Source of the DNA: Bacillota bacterium
GTDB taxonomy: Bacteria; Bacillota; Clostridia; Christensenellales; SZUA-584
Reading direction: 5' to 3'
DNA length: 47,322 nucleotides
Assembly: GCA_023428025.1 (NCBI GenBank)
Contig: JAEYZN010000037.1
Coordinates: 1 to 47,322, forward strand
Part shown: positions 31,680-38,543 of the stretch, piece by piece
Layout of the letters: each line of letters opens with the position of its first letter
How positions within the stretch are numbered: the stretch's first letter is position 1
Notes under the pieces: generated by a model
Databases searched by the model: none
What the model was told of the DNA's origin: nothing
The model's input: the letters and a program-made list of their open reading frames with translations, nothing else
Made by a program: the position numbers and the translations under genes

Positions 31680-33008
31680 TTGGTACACGCATTTTGTTAC
31701 GATGGGGAATATTACGCGCTGGATGTGGAAACGGGCAGCGTGCATCTGCTGGACGGGCCGGCCTATGACGCGCTGGTGAAGCTGGAGGAAATAGAGGCGA
31801 ACGGCGGCGACGTGGACGCGGCGCTGACCGAACCGGATGCGGTGCTGGCGGAACTGAAGGAGCTGAAGGACGAAGGCCTGTTGTTCTCGCAGGCGGACGG
31901 GAACGCGGCTGTGCCGGTGAGCGTGGTGAAGGCGATGTGCCTGCACCTCGCGCACGACTGCAACCTGCGCTGCGCATACTGCTTCGCCAAGGGCGGGGCG
32001 TTCGCGGGCAAGCGCGAGCTGATGAGCGAGGCGGTGGCGCACGCCGCCATCGACTGGCTGGTGAAGGCGTCGGGTTCGCGGCGCAATCTGGAGGTGGACT
32101 TCTTCGGCGGGGAGCCGCTGATGAACTTCGGGGTACTGAAAAGCACGGTGGCTCACGCGCGGGCTTTGGAGACGGCGCATAATAAAAACTTCCGTTTCAC
32201 GCTGACCACCAACGCGTACGAAGTCACCGACGGGATGAAAGCGTATATTGAGGAGAATATGCACAACGTGGTCGTCAGCATAGACGGGCGGGCGCACGTG
32301 CACGACGCGGTGCGCAAATCCGCCGACGGCGGCGGCAGCTACGAGCAGGTGAAGCGCAACGCGCAGAGTCTGCTGCTCGGCCGTAAGGGTGAATATTACG
32401 TGCGCGGCACGTTTACCGCAAGGAATCTGGACTTTGCCGAAGACGTGCTGCACGTTGCCGATATGGGGTTTGCCGGGGTATCCATCGAGCCGGTGGTCAC
32501 GTCGGGCGCGAACGCGATCAAAGAAGAGCATCTGCCCGCGGTGTTCGCCGAGTATGACCGGCTGGCAAAGGAATATGTGCGTCGGCGCCGGGATGGCGAG
32601 GGCTTCACGTTCTTTCACTTCATGGTGGACCTGAACGCGGGGCCGTGCAGGCTCAAACGCATCCGTGGCTGTGGTGCGGGAACGGAATATGTGGCCGTCG
32701 CGCCCTCGGGCGACATCTACCCGTGCCACCAGTTCGTGGGCAAGCCGGAATACAGGATGGGCCATGTGAGCTACCCCGCAAACGGCGGCGGGCTGGACAA
32801 GGCGCTGGCGGACAGGTTCTATGACTGCAACATCGACAATATGGACAGCTGCGCGAAATGCTGGGCAAAATATTACTGCAGCGGCGGGTGCGCCGCAGCG
32901 AACGTCAACATCAACGGCGATATGATGAAATCGTATGAGATCGGCTGCGCGATGCAGAAAAAGCGGCTGGAGCTGGCGATCGGCATCGCGGCGGCAGAGC
33001 ATATATAA
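31680..33008 (+). CDS. scfB: SCIFF maturase, radical SAM/SPASM protein
   Basis: The product has 442 residues, close to the known maturases. The N-terminal part (about 1-85) is a RiPP-recognition-like region opening MVHAFCYDGEYYALDVETG. CNLRCAYC places Cys94, Cys98 and Cys101 for the radical SAM cluster, followed by FFGGEPLMNF. SPASM cysteines are seen in RGCGAGTEYVAVAPSGDIYPC and DSCAKCWAKYYCSGGC. The enzyme installs thioether links in the SCIFF peptide. Translation should begin at TTG 31680, because TAGGAG lies eight bases before it and the typical N-terminus then aligns. The frame is open further up but has no ribosome site there and runs through the terminator. Confidence 0.95.
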   Translation: MVHAFCYDGEYYALDVETGSVHLLDGPAYDALVKLEEIEANGGDVDAALTEPDAVLAELKELKDEGLLFSQADGNAAVPVSVVKAMCLHLAHDCNLRCAYCFAKGGAFAGKRELMSEAVAHAAIDWLVKASGSRRNLEVDFFGGEPLMNFGVLKSTVAHARALETAHNKNFRFTLTTNAYEVTDGMKAYIEENMHNVVVSIDGRAHVHDAVRKSADGGGSYEQVKRNAQSLLLGRKGEYYVRGTFTARNLDFAEDVLHVADMGFAGVSIEPVVTSGANAIKEEHLPAVFAEYDRLAKEYVRRRRDGEGFTFFHFMVDLNAGPCRLKRIRGCGAGTEYVAVAPSGDIYPCHQFVGKPEYRMGHVSYPANGGGLDKALADRFYDCNIDNMDSCAKCWAKYYCSGGCAAANVNINGDMMKSYEIGCAMQKKRLELAIGIAAAEHI

Positions 33009-33013
33009 GGGGG

Positions 33014-33113
33014 CTCCGCAAGGGCGTCAGGCCTTGTGGGGAAGAGGAGGAGCAGCGGAGTGTGACGAACCCGGCAGATAACACTTTATATGCCGGGTGA
33101 GCGCAGTTCGCTC
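33014..33113 (+). other. Structured leader with three stems before the carbonic anhydrase gene
   Basis: CTCCGC (33014-33019) pairs with GCGGAG (33055-33060) around an inner CAAGG/CCTTG stem. ACCCGGCA (33069-33076) pairs with TGCCGGGT (33091-33098). GAGCG/CGCTC (33099-33113) closes a 5-base loop. They follow one another without a long T-run, so this looks like a 5' leader or attenuator rather than a simple terminator. I do not match it to a riboswitch class I know. Confidence 0.5.
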
Positions 33114-33128
33114 CGACGAGGAGGCAAT

Positions 33129-33644
33129 ATGATACAATCAGTGGACGGCAAAACGCCGGACAAGCCGGTAGGCGCGTATATCCACCCGAGCGCCTTTGTG
33201 ATCGGCGACGTGAAGCTGGGCCGGGGCAGCAGCGTGTGGCCGGGCACGGTGGTGCGCGGCGACATGGCGCGCATCGAGATCGGCGAAGGAACGAACATTC
33301 AGGACGGCTGCGTGCTGCACACCGGCAAGTTCAAGCTGAAGATCGGCAACTATGTATCGGTGGGACACCGGGTTGTGCTGCACTCGTGCGAGATCGGCAG
33401 CGGCACGCTGATCGGCACCGGGGCCATCGTGCTGGACGCGGCTGTGGTGGGTGAAGACTGCGTGGTGGCAGCGGGAACGCTGATCCCCGGCGGCAAGGTG
33501 ATACCGCCCGGCAGCTTTGTGATGGGCCATCCGGCGAAAATTGTGCGCGACGCCACGCCCGACGAGGTGGGGCACACGGCGGAGATATGCTCGAAATATG
33601 AGGCGCTGGCCAAAACGTACATCAAGACAGGGATTTTGCGTTAG
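33129..33644 (+). CDS. Gamma-class carbonic anhydrase family protein
   Basis: The product has 171 residues forming a left-handed beta-helix of hexapeptide repeats (IGDVKLGRGSSVWPGTVVRGD and onward). The three metal-binding histidines fall at His64 (CVLHTG), His80 and His85 (GHRVVLHSC), as in the gamma-carbonic anhydrase/YrdA/PaaY group. Some members hydrate CO2; others have lost activity, so the reaction here is likely but not proven. ATG 33129 follows GAGGAGG at 33118-33124. The gene follows scfB by 120 structured bases. Its TAG at 33642-33644 directly abuts the stop codon of converging glpP. Confidence 0.9.
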   Translation: MIQSVDGKTPDKPVGAYIHPSAFVIGDVKLGRGSSVWPGTVVRGDMARIEIGEGTNIQDGCVLHTGKFKLKIGNYVSVGHRVVLHSCEIGSGTLIGTGAIVLDAAVVGEDCVVAAGTLIPGGKVIPPGSFVMGHPAKIVRDATPDEVGHTAEICSKYEALAKTYIKTGILR

Positions 33645-34211
33645 CTAGGTCTCCAGCCACAGCGGCGCGCTGCCGGTGGAAACGCCGATGGCCCCGCTGG
33701 AGAGCGCGTCGATCACCTGACGGCGCTCGGTGATGAGCCCGCCCGCGATGACGGGGATGTCCACCGCCTGCGAGAAACGCCGGATGACGTCCGGTATGAT
33801 GCCGGGCATCAGTTCGACCATGGACGGGCGCACCTTTTCGGCCGTCTTTACGGAGTTCTCGAATGAGGCGCTGTCCACCATGAAGAAGCGCTGGATGCAG
33901 AAGATGCCGTTGTCCCGCGCGTATTTGACGAGGCCGCTGCGCGTGCTGATGATGCCGCTGGGGCTCATGCTGGTCTGAATGTAGTCGAGGGCGCGCGCGC
34001 TGGCCGCAAGGCCGTCGATCAGGTCCATATGCAGAAACACATGGCTGCCTGCCGTCTTGGCCATGTCCACCAGCGCCCGGGCTGAGAAGATATCCGTATT
34101 GAGCAAAAACACCGTTGGCACCTTCAGTTCCAGCGCGCGCTCCAGCGCCTGCCGTGTTTGCACGGCGGCGATGATCGGATTGTCGCGTATCACTTCAATA
34201 TAATCGTGCAC
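33645..34211 (-). CDS. glpP: Glycerol-3-phosphate responsive antiterminator GlpP
   Basis: The product has 188 residues. The TIM-barrel-like GlpP fold is recognised from MHDYIEVIRDNPIIAAVQT, VFLLNTDIF, VFLHMDLIDGL, SRSGLVKYARD and ELMPGIIPDVIRRF, ending GAIGVSTGSAPLW. GlpP binds glycerol-3-phosphate and the leader RNAs of glp genes to let transcription pass terminators. No glp genes are in the window, so its targets lie elsewhere. The start is GTG at 34211, behind AGGGAGAG. A -10-like TATAAT (minus strand, 34249-34244) lies upstream and overlaps an inverted repeat. The gene is single and converges with the carbonic anhydrase gene. Confidence 0.93.
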   Translation of the reverse strand: MHDYIEVIRDNPIIAAVQTRQALERALELKVPTVFLLNTDIFSARALVDMAKTAGSHVFLHMDLIDGLAASARALDYIQTSMSPSGIISTRSGLVKYARDNGIFCIQRFFMVDSASFENSVKTAEKVRPSMVELMPGIIPDVIRRFSQAVDIPVIAGGLITERRQVIDALSSGAIGVSTGSAPLWLET

Positions 34212-34243
34212 GGTTTTTCTCTCCCTTGGTAATCCTTATGTTC

Positions 34244-34268
34244 ATTATACCACAGTATGAGGTGGTAT
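34244..34268 (-). promoter_or_regulatory. Likely glpP promoter -10 with overlapping inverted repeat
   Basis: TATAAT on the minus strand (34249-34244) overlaps ATACCAC (34247-34253) / GTGGTAT (34262-34268), a 7-bp inverted repeat with an 8-base spacer. No good -35 is visible; the repeat may be an operator serving either divergent gene. Confidence 0.45.
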
Positions 34269-34317
34269 TTACAAAGAATATCGACAATGATATGATAAAA
34301 ATGGAGGTATTGTATAC

Positions 34318-35250
34318 ATGAGGTACAATGAATTCCATTTCACCTCCCCCGATGGGGCTGTGTTGTATGCATACAGCTGGATACCCGATCAGCCTGTCGC
34401 GGCTGTGCAGATTGCCCATGGGGCGGTGGAGCACGCGCTTCGCTACGACGGCTTTGCCCGTTTTCTGGCGGACAAAGGCTTCGCCGTGTACGCGAACGAC
34501 CACAGGGGCCACGGCAAAACGGCGGGCGCATCCGAAAACGTCGCGTATCTGGGCGAAAAAAGCGGCGGCTTTCTGCAGTCGGTGGAGGACATGCGCCAAC
34601 TGACAGCCTGGATAAAGGACAATCATCCGGGCCTTCCCGTATTCCTGCTGGGACACAGCATGGGTTCGCTGATGGCGCGGGTCTATGCCTCAAAATATGG
34701 CGGCGGGCTTCAGGGCCTGGTGCTGACCGGCACGGGCCGTGTGAACCCCGCGCTGATCGCGCTGGTGCGCGGTATCGCCAAGACCATTACGGCCTTCTGC
34801 GGACGCAGACACAGGTCGCGTTTGTGCCATAAGCTGGTGTTTGGAACGCTCAACCGGCCCTTCAAGGGCGAGACGGGCAGCGAATTCATCAGCAGCGACG
34901 CCGCCGTGGTGAAAGCTTACGCGGCGGACGAATACTGCGGCAACACCGCGACGGCGGCGTTTATCGACGAGCTGCTGTTCGGCACACGGGCCGCGTTCAA
35001 AAAAGAGACGTTTGCCAACACGCCCAAAAATCTCCCGCTGTTCATCGGCGCGGGCGAGTTCGATACCATGGGCGGGCCCGGCCTTGGTGAAGTGAGGAAG
35101 GACGTGGCGGATTATAAAAAGGCGGGCATGGCCGACATGGAATTCCACATCTATGAAGGCATGCGCCATGAGATACTCAACGAAATACAAAAGCAGCGCG
35201 TCTATAACGACATCGCGGCGTGGCTGACGAAGAGGATACAGGCATCATGA
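34318..35250 (+). CDS. Alpha/beta hydrolase, monoacylglycerol lipase/lysophospholipase-like
   Basis: The product has 310 residues. The nucleophile elbow LGHSMGS holds Ser114. The oxyanion region is QIAHGAVEHALRYDGFA, with YANDHRGHGKT as the typical lysophospholipase segment. The acid is probably in GAGEFDTMGGPG and the catalytic His in YEGMRHEILNE. Such enzymes hydrolyse monoacylglycerols or lysophospholipids, and the lack of a signal peptide places it in the cytoplasm. The stop overlaps the next start as ATGA, so it is cotranscribed with the Gfo/Idh/MocA gene. A GGAGG lies about ten bases before the ATG. The pairing of these two genes does not reveal a pathway. Confidence 0.88.
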   Translation: MRYNEFHFTSPDGAVLYAYSWIPDQPVAAVQIAHGAVEHALRYDGFARFLADKGFAVYANDHRGHGKTAGASENVAYLGEKSGGFLQSVEDMRQLTAWIKDNHPGLPVFLLGHSMGSLMARVYASKYGGGLQGLVLTGTGRVNPALIALVRGIAKTITAFCGRRHRSRLCHKLVFGTLNRPFKGETGSEFISSDAAVVKAYAADEYCGNTATAAFIDELLFGTRAAFKKETFANTPKNLPLFIGAGEFDTMGGPGLGEVRKDVADYKKAGMADMEFHIYEGMRHEILNEIQKQRVYNDIAAWLTKRIQAS

Positions 35251-36371
35251 GGGTATACAGGCTGGGCATACTGGGTTTCGGTACGATCGGCCGGGTGCAC
35301 GCATACGCGGCAGGCGCGCTTCCCTATCTGTATGACCTGCCGTTCGGCGTCAGGCTCGCGGGCGTCTACAACCGGACGTTTGAGAAAGCGCAGAACGCCG
35401 TGGACAGGATGGGCTTTGAGTTTGCCGCGCGCACGCCGGAGGAACTCATCGGACGGGACGACGTGGACGCGGTCAGCATCTGCCTGCCCAACAGCCAGCA
35501 CGAGAAATATGCGGTGATGGCGCTGGAAGCGGGCAAGCACCTGTACTGCGAGAAACCCATTGCCACCAGCCATGCCGAGGCGCTCCGCATCAAAGCGGCG
35601 GCGGACAAGGCGGGCACCGTGGCGCAGATGGTGTTCAACAACCGGCATTTTCCCGCGGTGATGCGCGCCAAACAGCTGGTGGATGAGGGCCGTCTGGGGC
35701 GGCTGTTCTCGTTCCAGGTCATATACAACCACGCGTCCAACGTGGATGCGGACAAGAAATACACGTGGCGGTTTTCCCGCGACCTGTCCGGCACCGGCAC
35801 GCTGGCCGACATGGGCTCCCACGCGGTCGACCTGCTCTGCTTTCTGGCCGGGCCTATTGCGCGGCTCAACGCCACGATGCAGACGGCGACGGGGCAGCGT
35901 CCAGACGGCGGAGACCTGAAAGACGTGGACGTGGACGACGCCGTATATATGCTGGCGCAGCTGGAAAACGGCGCAATGGGCACGATCACCGCGTCCAAGC
36001 TGGCGACGGGCACCAACGACGAGCTGGACATCCGGCTGTACGGCGACAAGGGCGCGCTGCGTTTCAACGCGGATTACCCCAACACATTGGAGTTTTACGA
36101 TAATACGGACCCGGACGGGCCGCTGGGCGGAAGCAAGGGCTTCAAGGCTATCGAGTCATACCAGCGCTATGATGCGCCGGGCGGGCAAATACCGGCGCCC
36201 AAGCTGGCTATCGGCTGGGTGCGGGCGCATGTGCACAGCATGTATACGTTTTTCAACTGCATCCACACGGGGGACAAGCCGTCGCCTTCCATTGAAGACG
36301 GGGTATACAACCAGTATGTGCTGGATAAGGCGTGCGAGTCGGCGGCGTCCGGCATGTGGGTGAAACTTTAA
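35247..36371 (+). CDS. Gfo/Idh/MocA-family NAD(P)-dependent oxidoreductase
   Basis: The product has 374 residues. The N-terminal Rossmann fold opens LGILGFGTIGRVHAYAAG, with GxGxxG. EKPIATSHAEA carries the conserved Glu-Lys-Pro that contacts cofactor and substrate. The C-terminal alpha/beta domain contains GTLADMGSHAVDLLCFLAG, with the His-Asp motif of this family. The substrates of these enzymes are sugars, inositols or their derivatives; I cannot tell which. The start at 35247 overlaps the hydrolase stop by four bases, so it is translationally coupled. The gene ends the pair; the stress-sigma module follows with its own promoter. Confidence 0.9.
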   Translation: MRVYRLGILGFGTIGRVHAYAAGALPYLYDLPFGVRLAGVYNRTFEKAQNAVDRMGFEFAARTPEELIGRDDVDAVSICLPNSQHEKYAVMALEAGKHLYCEKPIATSHAEALRIKAAADKAGTVAQMVFNNRHFPAVMRAKQLVDEGRLGRLFSFQVIYNHASNVDADKKYTWRFSRDLSGTGTLADMGSHAVDLLCFLAGPIARLNATMQTATGQRPDGGDLKDVDVDDAVYMLAQLENGAMGTITASKLATGTNDELDIRLYGDKGALRFNADYPNTLEFYDNTDPDGPLGGSKGFKAIESYQRYDAPGGQIPAPKLAIGWVRAHVHSMYTFFNCIHTGDKPSPSIEDGVYNQYVLDKACESAASGMWVKL

Positions 36372-36441
36372 ATCCGGGTAAAGATAATGAAAAACATTTG
36401 CATTACAGATAAGGTTAGTGGGTGTGCAATAAATTTGTTTG

Positions 36442-36450
36442 TGGTATAAT
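36442..36450 (+). promoter_or_regulatory. Extended -10 promoter of the rsb module
   Basis: TGGTATAAT (36442-36450) is an extended -10 without a clear -35, about 28 bases before the rsbV-like start. Confidence 0.6.
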
Positions 36451-36477
36451 CAAGGAAATGAACAGGAGGATGGCCGT

Positions 36478-36798
36478 ATGCTCTTGGATGCGAATTACGA
36501 TGAGAGTGTGAACAGGTGGGATGTTCACCTCTACGGCGAGGTCGATATCTACAACGCCGACAGCTTGAAATCCGAATTGCATGCCTTGATCGATGAAAAA
36601 AAGGCGGATATCGTGCTGGACTGCACGAGCCTCAAATACATCGATTCCACAGGCCTTGGCGTATTGGTGAGCGCCCTCAAAAAGGTGAAGGAGGCCGAAA
36701 GGCAGATCCGTATTATCAGCTTAAAACCGCATATCGCCAAGATATTCACGCTGACCGGGCTCGATAAAATCTTTGATATCGAGGTGAAGGAAACGTGA
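36478..36798 (+). CDS. rsbV: Anti-sigma factor antagonist, STAS domain (RsbV/SpoIIAA-like)
   Basis: The product has 106 residues and is one STAS domain. YIDSTGLGVLV contains Ser57, the residue phosphorylated by the cognate kinase; the unphosphorylated form pulls the anti-sigma factor away from the sigma factor. The N-terminal VHLYGEVDIYNADSLKSEL is typical. ATG 36478 follows AGGAGGA at 36464-36470. The stop overlaps the GTG of the following gene. The order antagonist, RsbW-like protein, sigma factor is that of sigB/sigF operons. Confidence 0.93.
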   Translation: MLLDANYDESVNRWDVHLYGEVDIYNADSLKSELHALIDEKKADIVLDCTSLKYIDSTGLGVLVSALKKVKEAERQIRIISLKPHIAKIFTLTGLDKIFDIEVKET

Positions 36799-37157
36799 GC
36801 GGCGATGTGATTAAACTGGAGTTTCCTGCAAGGCCTGAATACATTCTGGCGGTGCGGCTGGTGGTGTCTGCCGTGGCGGAACGCGGCGGCTTCGGCATCG
36901 AGGATATTGAGGACTTAAAGGTGGCCAGCGCGGAGGCGTGCATCCTGCTGCTGGATTCATCGCCCGACACGCTAAGCATCAGCATTGTGGTGAAAGACGG
37001 CGTATCGCTGGAGTTTACAGCGCAGGGGCAGAAAGGCCCGGGGCCTGATCCGCAGGAGGGCCTCAGCCAGTATCTGCTGGAGGCGCTGGTGGACAATTGC
37101 GAGATCATCGAAGATAACAGCGTCGTGAAAGCGGTGCGCTTTAATAAGAGACCTTAA
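36795..37157 (+). CDS. RsbW-like anti-sigma protein with degenerate ATPase motifs
   Basis: The product has 120 residues and aligns with RsbW by its start (KLEFPARPEYILAVRLVVSAVAERGGFGIEDIEDLKVASAEAC). The N-box should read E-A-x-x-N, with Asn for magnesium-ATP. Here it reads Glu47-Ala-Cys-Ile-Leu51 (EACILLLDS), so the Asn is lost. The glycine box is replaced by a stretch rich in Gly, Pro and Gln (QGQKGPGPDPQEG). It should therefore bind ATP poorly, if at all. It may still bind the sigma factor. GTG 36795 overlaps the rsbV stop. A complete RsbW-like protein is encoded after the sigma gene, at 38022. Confidence 0.85.
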   Translation: MSGDVIKLEFPARPEYILAVRLVVSAVAERGGFGIEDIEDLKVASAEACILLLDSSPDTLSISIVVKDGVSLEFTAQGQKGPGPDPQEGLSQYLLEALVDNCEIIEDNSVVKAVRFNKRP

Positions 37158-37177
37158 TAAATCGTGTTGGGGACAGT

Positions 37178-37921
37178 ATGGAGCAGGAAAGGACGGATGT
37201 GACGGAACAGGCGCTGTTCGAGCGTTATGAGCAGACGCGCTCAGAATCTTTGCGCAATCACATTCTGGAGAAATACCTATACATCGCGGAGATCGTCGCC
37301 AAAAAGTTCGTGGGACGGGGCGTAGAGTATGACGACCTGTTTCAGGTGGCCTCTTTGGCATTGGTCAAGGCGCTGGATCGGTTCGAGGTGGGGCGGGGCG
37401 TGAAGTTTGCCAGCTTCGCGACGCCGACGCTGGTGGGCGAGATCAAGAACTACTTCCGCGACAAGACGCGCATGGTACGCATATCCCGCCGCGAGAGCGA
37501 GATGATCCGCAAGCTGGAAGAGGCCAAGTCGGTACTGACCGCAAGGTATGGGCGCAGCGCGACGCCGGAGCAGATGGCGGACTATCTGGGGCTGTCGGTG
37601 GAGCGTGTGCTGGAACTGATGGAAGCGCAGACGGTTGGATACGCCACATCGCTGGACAGCTTTGTCGCGATGGGTGAGGATTCCCAGCTGATCAAGCTGG
37701 TGGGCAGCACGGACAACGCCTACGAGCAGATCGAGGACAAGGACTTTCTGGATTACTGTCTTGAGCACTTAAACGACGTGGAAAAAAAGGTGATCGAGCA
37801 GCGTTATGGCAACGACAAGAGCCAGCGCGAGGTGGCGGCCATGCTGGGCGTGTCCCAGATGTATGTGTCCAGAATCGAACGAAGGATACTTGTCAAGTTC
37901 CGAAATTTCTATGAGAAATAG
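37178..37921 (+). CDS. Alternative sigma factor, SigB/SigF group
   Basis: The product has 247 residues. Region 2 holds GRGVEYDDLFQVASLALVKALDRF and VGRGVKFASFATPTLVGEIKNYFRD, the characteristic SigB/SigF signature. Region 4 (LNDVEKKVIEQRYGNDKSQREVAAMLGVSQMYVSRIERRIL) has the -35 reading helix. It controls general stress or sporulation genes depending on lineage; sequence alone does not separate the two here. It follows rsbV and the degenerate RsbW on the same strand, 20 bases after the latter. GGGGA before the ATG is a modest ribosome site. A SigB-like promoter begins at its stop codon, suggesting it activates the next gene. Confidence 0.92.
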   Translation: MEQERTDVTEQALFERYEQTRSESLRNHILEKYLYIAEIVAKKFVGRGVEYDDLFQVASLALVKALDRFEVGRGVKFASFATPTLVGEIKNYFRDKTRMVRISRRESEMIRKLEEAKSVLTARYGRSATPEQMADYLGLSVERVLELMEAQTVGYATSLDSFVAMGEDSQLIKLVGSTDNAYEQIEDKDFLDYCLEHLNDVEKKVIEQRYGNDKSQREVAAMLGVSQMYVSRIERRILVKFRNFYEK

Positions 37922-37947
37922 GTTTAGACACAGGCCATAAAGGGTAT
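37922..37947 (+). promoter_or_regulatory. SigB-type promoter
   Basis: GTTTAG (37922-37927), 14 bases, then GGGTAT (37942-37947) match the SigB/SigF-group consensus (GTTTAA, 12-15, GGGTAT). It lies immediately after the sigma gene and drives the RsbW-like gene at 38022. Confidence 0.72.
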
Positions 37948-38021
37948 ATAGAGGGTGAGCACGGTAAGGACACAACGACGGACGGTTCCCTACAATTATA
38001 TGTGCTCTTCTGGTAGTGTTT

Positions 38022-38432
38022 ATGTGTTATGCAAGCCGCTATGTGCTGACTTCCATTGAGGATATTAAAACCGTGGCGAACGGCGTGTTAAATGGCGTCG
38101 GGCGTCATACTGCGTTGTCTGAAGAGCGCCGGTTTGATATTGCGTTGGTGATCAACGAGTTGCTTGCGAACAGCTTCGAGCACGCAAAACCGTCTGCCAG
38201 GACGCCGGTGATACTGGCGGCGGGCATGCAGGGAAAGAGTCTGTGCATCGGCGTGATGGACGGCGGGCAGGGCTTTGAAGTGGGCGATGCTTTGGAACGG
38301 ATTTCACAGCCTGTGGGCGACGACGGACTGTATGAAGAGCGCGGGCGCGGCCTTCGGCTGGTGCAGGCGCTGTGTCAGGAGATGAATTTTGGCGGGCGCG
38401 GAAACAGTGTGGAAGTTAAAATCCAGCTTTAG
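38022..38432 (+). CDS. RsbW/RsbT-like serine kinase (HATPase) with intact ATP site
   Basis: The product has 136 residues and is a single GHKL ATPase domain. The N-box ALVINELLANSFEHA has Glu46 and Asn50, the G1 box VMDGGQGF has Asp80, and the G2 box ERGRGLRLVQALC closes the site. All three are intact, unlike in the partner at 36795. It is thus the likely active anti-sigma kinase of the module. The start is not certain: ATG 38022 is preferred, GTG 38016 is also in frame, and the ribosome site (GGTAG) is weak. A SigB-type promoter sits 75 bases upstream, so the gene is likely induced by its own sigma factor. Confidence 0.87.
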   Translation: MCYASRYVLTSIEDIKTVANGVLNGVGRHTALSEERRFDIALVINELLANSFEHAKPSARTPVILAAGMQGKSLCIGVMDGGQGFEVGDALERISQPVGDDGLYEERGRGLRLVQALCQEMNFGGRGNSVEVKIQL

Positions 38433-38477
38433 AGCGGTTATTTATACACAATCGGGTGCATTCACGTTTTTTTATAT

Positions 38478-38503
38478 TCCTTGACAAAGGATTTTTTTTT
38501 TTT
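38478..38503 (+). terminator. Weak hairpin and 12-T tract after the kinase gene
   Basis: TCCTT (38478-38482) and AAGGA (38487-38491) form a short stem followed by twelve T (38492-38503). The stem is only five pairs but the T-tract is strong. Confidence 0.5.
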
Positions 38504-38543
38504 ACGGAGAAGTATTTAAGGTAACCAACAGGAAGGGTTGAGC

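Noticed and set aside
31611..31680. Longer start of the SCIFF maturase at 31611.
   Set aside because: The extension passes through the hairpin and T-run and has no ribosome site, whereas TTG 31680 has one and gives the family N-terminus.
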